Below, one piece after another: positions 6,420 through 11,357 of a DNA stretch of 11,357 bases. The notes beneath the pieces were generated by a model that saw only the letters and a list, made by a program, of their open reading frames with translations, was not told the DNA's origin and ran no database searches. Source of the DNA: Verrucomicrobiota bacterium (GTDB lineage: Bacteria > Verrucomicrobiota > Verrucomicrobiia > Limisphaerales > AV2); the NCBI GenBank assembly GCA_003219345.1, contig QHOP01000325.1, forward strand, positions 1-11,357, given 5' to 3'. A program made the position numbers and the translations under genes. Within the stretch, counting starts at the first letter, position 1, and each line of letters opens with the position of its first letter.

Positions 6420-7238
6420 TCAAAGGGGTCGAACTTTTGGTTTTGCTCCGGCCAACACCCACCAGAGCAATGCGCCGGCGGCAAAAATGACGATGCTCAA
6501 CACTTGCGCCGGCGTGGCGTGTCCGTTGAGGTAGTAAGTTGTGTAATCGCCGCGAAACGATTCGACGAACGCGCGGAGCACGGCGTAGCAGAGCAGGTAC
6601 AGCGCGAAAATCTGGCCGTCGAATCGTTTCCGGCGGTAGAGCCATGCGAGCAGGAGGTAAAGCGCAAGATTCAATGAAGCCTCATAAACCTGCGTTGGAT
6701 GCACCGGCGCCGATCGGTCATCCTGGCCGACCAGTCCGTGCAGCCAATGTTGGCGCCAGACTTCGGACTGGTTTGGAAACCGAATCGCCCACGGCAGCTG
6801 GCACACGCGGCCATAGCAGCAGCCGTTCATCAGGCATCCGATGCGGCCAAAGGCGTGACCCAGCGCAATGCTGGGCGCGAGGATGTCGGCGATTTTCCAG
6901 AGCGACAGTTTTTTGAACCGAACGTAAAGGATGCCAGCGAGCGACGCGCCGATCAGCCCGCCGTAGAAGACCAGTCCGCCGCGGCGGATATTGAATATCT
7001 CCCACGGCGATTCGCCGGCGAATTCCTCGGGCCAGTAGGAAATGACATAGAGACCGCGCGCACCAACAATGGCGCCGAGAATCAACCATGGGCCGAGGTC
7101 AACGATGTTTTCGCCGCGGATGCCGTCCTGCACTGCGCGCCGGCTGGCGGTCCAGAGTCCGGCAAGGAACCCGAGCGCAACAAGAATGCCGTACCAGTAG
7201 ATGGTGAAGTCACCGAGATGAAACGCGATTTTGTCCAC
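6420..7238 (-). CDS. lgt: Prolipoprotein diacylglyceryl transferase
   Basis: Lgt moves a diacylglyceryl group from phosphatidylglycerol to the lipobox cysteine of prolipoproteins in the inner membrane, the first step of lipoprotein maturation. The N-terminus FHLGDFTIYWYGILVALGF is characteristic, followed by RGGLVFYGGLIGA (86-98), the family signature GHAFGRIGCLMNGCCYG (127-143) with Arg132, PVHPTQVYEA (178-187) and LRAFVESFRGD (221-231). About seven membrane segments can be counted. The position of the E. coli essential His103 (SFHGG) is occupied by Tyr (VFYGG); I believe this is common in other phyla. I use a GTG start at 7238, which gives the typical short N-terminus. It overlaps the last 29 bp of the upstream repeat-protein gene in another frame, suggesting translational coupling. 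The OppA-like lipoprotein in this window is one expected substrate. Confidence 0.96.
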   Translation of the reverse strand: MDKIAFHLGDFTIYWYGILVALGFLAGLWTASRRAVQDGIRGENIVDLGPWLILGAIVGARGLYVISYWPEEFAGESPWEIFNIRRGGLVFYGGLIGASLAGILYVRFKKLSLWKIADILAPSIALGHAFGRIGCLMNGCCYGRVCQLPWAIRFPNQSEVWRQHWLHGLVGQDDRSAPVHPTQVYEASLNLALYLLLAWLYRRKRFDGQIFALYLLCYAVLRAFVESFRGDYTTYYLNGHATPAQVLSIVIFAAGALLWWVLAGAKPKVRPL

Positions 7239-8208
7239 GCGGCTGGCAAGTTAGGGCTCGCCGGAGCAGCGGCATTGCCGAGCCGGACTTTTGCCTCTGA
7301 AATCCGGGCGGCAAGGGCGGCTCGCCTAAACCAGGAGGCAGCGGAGGCAATGGAGGCAGTCTGGTCACGAGCATTCGCCAGGTCTGGCGGTCGCCGGGAG
7401 ACATTTTCTTCCACAGTTCGGCATTTTTCAGGAACTGAGCGCGTTCTTCGGGCGTCATTTCGGCGAATTTCTGGAACGAACGAATGCAGACCAGGCGTTG
7501 CGCCGGCGGAAGTTTTTCGAAAGCCCGCAAGGTCTTTTCCATCTCCTGTCGTTCAGGCTCCGAGAGCGTGTCCAGCGTTCTTTGCTTCTCCCTTGGCGGC
7601 AGCTGGAAGTAGCGCTGAAAATTGTCGTACATACGCCGGCGCTGGTTAACGGGCAGCGACGACCACGCGGCAAGTTGCTTTTCCAGCTTCTCCCGTTGTT
7701 CGGGTGAAAGGCCCCGCCATGCGTCTTCGCGTTCCGACGCCGACGCGGACAGAATCCGCAAGAAGTCTTTTTGCGCGTCAGGCGGAAGAGCGTCCCATTG
7801 CTCCAGGCACTCTTTGACGGTCGTCCGGTATTCGTCAGGGATGAGGGCCAGTTGCGCGAGGCGGTTGGTTGGCGCTGTTCTCATCAGCGGGCCCAGATAC
7901 CATTGCAGTTCAGTGGCCTGGAGGCGCGCCTCGCGTTCGTCCGCGGTCAACGCGGCGTATTCGCGCAGCTTTGCCTGCAGATTTGTGCGGATTGGCCCGG
8001 CGATGCCCGCCAGCGTTTTGTCCAGGTCCGCCGGCCTCAAAGCGAGCAATTGGCGAAAGTAAGCGATGGGCGGTGGCGGCAACGGCGGCAGTCGTGTGCC
8101 CGCGGAGGCATTCGTCGGCGCCGCGTCAGCCTCCGGCGGTCGGACGACAACGACTGCGCATCCGACGCCGAAGCAAAACAGAGAGGCAAGGTAACACGGG
8201 GCGCGCAT
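7210..8208 (-). CDS. Exported helical-repeat protein, DUF3106-like
   Basis: This 332-aa protein begins with a signal peptide (hydrophobic residues about 6-22, likely cleaved near ADA-AP at 28-30) and a short Pro-rich stretch. Residues about 60-285 are charged and helical. They repeat a loose motif of the form W/F-x-x-L-S/P-P-x-x-R: WDALPPDAQ, WRGLSPEQR, WSSLPVNQR, FQLPPREK, FEKLPPAQR, FAEMTPEER and WKKMSPGDR, spaced about 15-27 residues. This resembles DUF3106 and, more distantly, the LTxxQ-type periplasmic proteins; the function is unknown. A Pro-rich run (LPPLPPLPPG, about 284-293) precedes a C-terminus whose last residues overlap the lgt start. It follows the anti-sigma-like gene by 10 bp, so it is probably part of the same regulatory cassette in the cell envelope. 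The family assignment is from motif recognition only. Confidence 0.8.
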   Translation of the reverse strand: MRAPCYLASLFCFGVGCAVVVVRPPEADAAPTNASAGTRLPPLPPPPIAYFRQLLALRPADLDKTLAGIAGPIRTNLQAKLREYAALTADEREARLQATELQWYLGPLMRTAPTNRLAQLALIPDEYRTTVKECLEQWDALPPDAQKDFLRILSASASEREDAWRGLSPEQREKLEKQLAAWSSLPVNQRRRMYDNFQRYFQLPPREKQRTLDTLSEPERQEMEKTLRAFEKLPPAQRLVCIRSFQKFAEMTPEERAQFLKNAELWKKMSPGDRQTWRMLVTRLPPLPPLPPGLGEPPLPPGFQRQKSGSAMPLLRRALTCQPRGQNRVSSR

Positions 8209-8218
8209 GGGGAGGACG

Positions 8219-8752
8219 TCATTTCATGGCCAGTTCCTTCAACACCTTCAGCAGCTTTTCATCCGCCTCCGGCCGGGTCTGGCGGAGGCGGCTGATAAAC
8301 TCGTAGTCGTTCCACATCTCCACCGGCGGCAGCGAGGCAACTTGAGAAACGGTCTCCACACTGTGAGCAACGTTCGCCAGCGCCAGCGCCATCCTCTGGC
8401 GCCGGACGGTTCGGTATTGCCAACAGCTTAACGCAACGACGACGAGGAGCAGGCACGCGGCGGCGAACTGTTGAGCAGGGCGGCGCAGTCCGAGCCGGCG
8501 GAAGATTCGGGGTGTGCGCCGGTGTCGCCGTTCTTCGCGTTCGACCGCTTCGAGGACCTGCGCGGCGAAATTCGTGGCCAGCGGCGCGTCCGGCAGCCGG
8601 TGAAGCAACTGGCTCAGCGCCATTTCCTCTTCCCAGACTGCCTTCGCCGATGGGTCGGACGCCAGGTGCGCGTGCAACCGCGCCTCTTCGCCAGCGGTCA
8701 GTTTGCGGCGCGTTGCGTTTTCGAGGAGTAGATTGAATTCAGCATCGTTCAT
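8219..8752 (-). CDS. Membrane anti-sigma-factor-like protein lacking the zinc motif
   Basis: This 177-aa protein has a cytoplasmic N-terminal helical part with LTAGEEARLHAHLASDPSAKAVWEE split across residues 18-42. It then has a basic stretch (RREERRHRR-like, about 72-91), one membrane helix (about 97-112, AAACLLLVVVALSCW), and a C-terminal part of about 65 residues expected outside the membrane. The N-terminal segment looks like an anti-sigma domain, but where zinc-binding types have H-x3-C-x2-C it reads HLASDPSA, so both cysteines are absent. The gene lies directly after the ECF sigma gene (44-bp gap), the usual place for a cognate anti-sigma factor. AGGAAG (8766-8761) is a good Shine-Dalgarno sequence 8 nt before the ATG. 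The role is inferred from layout and context; no direct family signature is decisive. Confidence 0.72.
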   Translation of the reverse strand: MNDAEFNLLLENATRRKLTAGEEARLHAHLASDPSAKAVWEEEMALSQLLHRLPDAPLATNFAAQVLEAVEREERRHRRTPRIFRRLGLRRPAQQFAAACLLLVVVALSCWQYRTVRRQRMALALANVAHSVETVSQVASLPPVEMWNDYEFISRLRQTRPEADEKLLKVLKELAMK

Positions 8753-8760
8753 GTCCTGTG

Positions 8761-8766
8761 CTTCCT
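8761..8766 (-). promoter_or_regulatory. Shine-Dalgarno sequence of the anti-sigma-like gene
   Basis: On the minus strand AGGAAG lies 8 nt before the ATG at 8752, in the 44-bp gap after the sigma gene. A second AGGA closer in is only 1 nt from the ATG and too near to serve. It supports the chosen start. Confidence 0.55.
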
Positions 8767-8796
8767 GCTAAAACCGCAGGTGGGACAAAGTTGCGG

Positions 8797-9408
8797 TCAT
8801 TTCCCGGAAATTTTCCACACGCCACTCCGCAAGTATGGCTTCAACTTTTGCTTCAAGGTCTCCCGTCCACGGTGAATAAGCGACTTGGTAGCGGACAGCG
8901 AGCAGCCAAGCACTTTAGCGATGTCCTCGTAGGAAAGCTCATCCTGACGGCAAAGCAAAATGGCGAGGCGCTGATTCTCCGGCAGTTCCGACAAAGCCTG
9001 TTGAATCTTGTGTTCGAGCTCCCGGTGGAGCAGCACGTCCGGCGGCGAAAAGGTTTTAGCGTCCTCAAACTGGCGCAAGGGTTGGCCTTCGTGCTCGGGA
9101 TGGGGCGCCTCGAGCGAATCGGCGGGATGCCGCGAGCGCCGTCGGATTTCGTTCAGGCATAAATTGCGCGCGATGGTAAAGAGCCAGGTTGTAAATTTCG
9201 CGGAGACTCGATAGCGGTCGGCCGATTTGTAAACCTGCACAAAGACGTTTTGGGCGAGGTCCTCGGCTTCGGTGGCGTCGCCGAGCGCGCGGTAAACGAG
9301 GTTCATCACGGGCTGCCTGTATTTGTTCACCAGTTCCTCGAAAGCCTGGCGGTCGCCCCGCTTGACGCGAAGCATCAGACTGGCATCGGGATCGAGGTTG
9401 GCCGCCAT
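8797..9408 (-). CDS. RNA polymerase sigma factor, ECF (RpoE-like) family
   Basis: This 203-aa protein directs RNA polymerase to a dedicated promoter set. Region 2 spans about residues 10-85: AFEELVNKYRQPVMNLVYR, then ATEAEDLAQNVFVQVY (DLAQ core contact) and KFTTWLFTIARNLCLNEIRR for -10 recognition. A charged linker follows. Region 4 is at about 130-190: LSELPENQRLAILLCRQDELSYEDIAKVLGC (split at the turn) and SLSATKSLIHRGRETLKQKL, the helix-turn-helix for -35 binding. The lack of regions 1 and 3 fits the ECF class. The frame stays open far upstream through the region opposite glnD, but the domain begins here and the ATG at 9408 (MAANLDPDASLM) is the first sensible start. No Shine-Dalgarno sequence is seen. 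It heads the leftward cluster with its likely anti-sigma and the exported repeat protein. Confidence 0.94.
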   Translation of the reverse strand: MAANLDPDASLMLRVKRGDRQAFEELVNKYRQPVMNLVYRALGDATEAEDLAQNVFVQVYKSADRYRVSAKFTTWLFTIARNLCLNEIRRRSRHPADSLEAPHPEHEGQPLRQFEDAKTFSPPDVLLHRELEHKIQQALSELPENQRLAILLCRQDELSYEDIAKVLGCSLSATKSLIHRGRETLKQKLKPYLRSGVWKISGK

Positions 9409-9513
9409 GGCCGTGCATGCTAACAAAAACCGGAAGCGCCACAAGGTTGCGTTCGGTTGCGCGCCAAGCGTCGGATGCTTGCGTTCGCCGCCGGTTGTTC
9501 CTAAGTTGCGCCG

Positions 9514-11357
9514 ATGCCAACGCTGTTGGAGAAAATTGTGGCCGACGCCTCCGTGCGCCTGCCACTGCCGACGGGCCAGCAGCCCTCGCGGGAACTGGCT
9601 CGCTACAAAGGCTTCCTCAAGGTTGAATCCCACCGGCTCAAGATGCTGCATCGCGCCGGCGCCGGCGGCCGCGAAATTTGCCAGGCCCGCGCCGCCGTGC
9701 TGGACGTCCTGCTGCGCTACATCATGAAAGCGGTTGAAGGCAGCACCCGGGTTGAAGGCAAAACGCCGCCGCCCGATTTCGCGTTGGTGGCCATGGGCGG
9801 CTACGGTCGCGGCGAGCTGAACCCACAGAGCGACATTGACGTCATGTTTCTGCACAACGGCGACCCGATCTCGGCAGCACGCGGCAAGCCGCATCCCTAT
9901 CTGTCGGCGCTCACGGACGGCTTGCTTTACACCCTTTGGGACATCGGCTTGAAGGTCGGCCATTCGGTGCGGACGGTTGACGACTGCGTCAAGGTCGCCA
10001 ACAGCGACATGCAGTCGAAGACGTCGCTCATCGAAGCCCGGTTCATCACCGGCGACGAGAGGATGTTCAAATACATGGAAACGGTCGTGCTGGCCCGGTG
10101 CGTGCGAGGATTTGAAGACGAATACATTGCGGCGCGGCTGGCGGATCAAGAGGCGCGACGCGCGAAGTTTGGAAATTCCGCGACGATGCAGGAGCCCAAC
10201 ATCAAGAACGGATGCGGCGGCCTGCGCGATTTTCAGAGCCTCATCTGGATGGCCTTTTTCAAATACCGCACGCGGTCTCTGGCCGAACTCCAAAAGCGTG
10301 AGCTGATCAGCGAAAGCGAGAGAAAACAACTTGAAGCCGCCTACGATTTTTTGCTTCAGGTGCGCAACGACCTGCACTACCACGTCAACCGACCGGCGGA
10401 CGTGCTCAGCAAAAGCATTCAGCCGACCATTGCACACAACCTCGGTTATTCCGACCGTTCGCCGGTCAAGCGCCTTGAAGCGTTCATGGGCGACCTGTAC
10501 AGCCACATGCGGAACATCTACCTCATCACCCGCACGCTCGAACAGCGCCTCGCGCTCTCGCCGCATCCCGAGCGGCGGCTGCCGTCGTTCGGTGATTTGC
10601 TCCGCCAGGGTCGGCACCGTTTTCAGCAGCAACTCGTGGATGGGTTCAAGTGCATCGACGGAGAGATTCGTCCGGTCTCCGCTCGCGTCTTGCGCGACCA
10701 GCCGCGCCGCTTGATGCGGGTTTTCCTTTACGCTCAGCAGCGCGGACAGAAGCTCCAGGCCCACCTGGCGCAGATGATCCGCAACCAGCTTTCGCTCGTG
10801 GACCGCGCCTTTCTGCGTGACCAGCACGTGCGCGAAACGTTTCTGGAAATCCTCAACCAGCGCGGCAACGTGGCGCCAATTTTGCGCGCGATGCACGAGG
10901 TCGGGTTGCTCGGCAAATATCTGCCGGAATTCGGCCGGTTGACCTGCCTGGTGCAGCACGAGTTCTATCACCAATACACCGCCGACGAGCACACACTGGT
11001 CTGCCTCGAACAGCTCGACCGGATCTGGGAAGCAGAGAAGGCGCCGCACAGCAATTACTCGGAAATTTTCCGCAGCGTGGAGCGGCCCTTTGTGCTTTAC
11101 CTCGCGCTGCTGCTTCACGACGCGGGCAAAGCCAGGCGCATCGGCAAACATTCCGAAATCGGCGGCCAACTTGCTGTCAACGTCGCCAAACGCCTCGGTC
11201 TCGACGCCGCCACCACTCACTCGCTGCGGCTGGTGATCGAGCATCACCTGACGATGACGCAAATCTCACAGCGTCGCGACCTGGACGACCCAGCGGTTAT
11301 TCGCAACTTCGCCGCGCAAATTCAAAACCCCGAGCATCTGAAGCTGCTCACGCTCCA
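9514..11357 (+). CDS. glnD: [Protein-PII] uridylyltransferase / uridylyl-removing enzyme (C-terminus missing)
   Basis: GlnD senses glutamine and adds or removes UMP on PII proteins, so controlling nitrogen assimilation. I read 614 codons from the ATG at 9514 without a stop; the gene runs off the right edge. The nucleotidyltransferase motif GGYGRGELNPQSDIDVMFL (95-113) carries the metal-binding Asp107 and Asp109. EPNIKNGCGGLRD (227-239) is a GlnD hallmark. The HD domain follows with YTADEHTL (His493), LLLHDAGKAR (His535-Asp536) and IEHHLTMTQISQRRDLDDP (575-593), so both activities appear intact. The C-terminal ACT domains, which bind glutamine, lie beyond the window. The gene is divergent from the sigma factor across 105 bp (9409-9513), in which I see no convincing promoter on either strand. 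No clear Shine-Dalgarno sequence precedes the ATG. Confidence 0.96.
   Translation, partial: MPTLLEKIVADASVRLPLPTGQQPSRELARYKGFLKVESHRLKMLHRAGAGGREICQARAAVLDVLLRYIMKAVEGSTRVEGKTPPPDFALVAMGGYGRGELNPQSDIDVMFLHNGDPISAARGKPHPYLSALTDGLLYTLWDIGLKVGHSVRTVDDCVKVANSDMQSKTSLIEARFITGDERMFKYMETVVLARCVRGFEDEYIAARLADQEARRAKFGNSATMQEPNIKNGCGGLRDFQSLIWMAFFKYRTRSLAELQKRELISESERKQLEAAYDFLLQVRNDLHYHVNRPADVLSKSIQPTIAHNLGYSDRSPVKRLEAFMGDLYSHMRNIYLITRTLEQRLALSPHPERRLPSFGDLLRQGRHRFQQQLVDGFKCIDGEIRPVSARVLRDQPRRLMRVFLYAQQRGQKLQAHLAQMIRNQLSLVDRAFLRDQHVRETFLEILNQRGNVAPILRAMHEVGLLGKYLPEFGRLTCLVQHEFYHQYTADEHTLVCLEQLDRIWEAEKAPHSNYSEIFRSVERPFVLYLALLLHDAGKARRIGKHSEIGGQLAVNVAKRLGLDAATTHSLRLVIEHHLTMTQISQRRDLDDPAVIRNFAAQIQNPEHLKLLTL

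Noticed and set aside
7330..7370. Short tandem repeat of GGAGGCA-like units
   Set aside because: It encodes the Pro-Leu run (LPPLPPLPP) of the repeat protein and needs no other explanation.
6699..7649. 316-codon plus-strand frame
   Set aside because: It lies opposite lgt and the repeat-protein gene, both with clear protein features, and has no recognisable domain.
9409..11262. Long open minus-strand frame opposite glnD that runs into the sigma factor (821 codons)
   Set aside because: It is codon-aligned antisense to glnD, so it lacks stops simply because glnD avoids TTA, CTA and TCA codons. The glnD reading has all family motifs; only the last 203 codons (sigma factor) are real.
1..11357. 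CRISPR array, tRNA, rRNA, phage or transposase gene
   Set aside because: No regularly spaced repeats, no cloverleaf-like segment in the gaps, and no mobile-element protein was found.

Overview
The window looks like chromosomal DNA from a moderately GC-rich Gram-negative bacterium, most likely a verrucomicrobial lineage of the Pedosphaera/Limisphaera type. This is inference from three things: gene content (an ECF sigma factor followed by a zinc-less anti-sigma-like protein and a DUF3106-like repeat protein), weak or absent Shine-Dalgarno sequences at many starts, and 21-bp-period repeats read through as protein. Lgt and a lipoprotein with a lipobox show an envelope with lipoproteins.

Layout. 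Ten genes run leftward on the minus strand and one runs rightward. From right to left they are: an ECF sigma factor (9408-8797), a membrane anti-sigma-like protein (8752-8219), an exported helical-repeat protein (8208-7210), lgt (7238-6420, overlapping the previous gene), and an RluD-type pseudouridine synthase (6406-5465). A 261-bp gap follows that holds a palindromic element. Then come a DUF456 membrane protein (5203-4700), pgk (4570-3317), a terminator-like hairpin, tpiA (3111-2344), secG (2328-1909), an OppA-type lipoprotein (1898-78) and the first 25 codons of an OppB/DppB-type permease (76-1). On the plus strand, glnD starts at 9514, diverges from the sigma factor across 105 bp, and runs off the right edge.

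How the genes fit together. The sigma, anti-sigma and repeat-protein trio reads as an envelope-sensing cassette, and its last gene overlaps lgt, which modifies prolipoproteins. pgk, tpiA and secG form the familiar glycolysis and secretion cluster. oppA and oppB are the start of a peptide or oligopeptide ABC importer whose binding protein is itself an Lgt substrate. glnD is the PII-modifying nitrogen sensor.

Most of the window is ordinary housekeeping sequence. The unusual parts are: repeat-derived extensions at both ends of the OppA protein, both with a 21-bp (7-codon) period; a 121-bp inverted-repeat element after rluD; a terminator-like hairpin between pgk and tpiA; a possible leaderless start at the DUF456 gene; and the sigma/anti-sigma/repeat-protein cassette. 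I found no tRNA, rRNA, CRISPR array or transposase. The longest gap without a gene is 261 bp (5204-5464).
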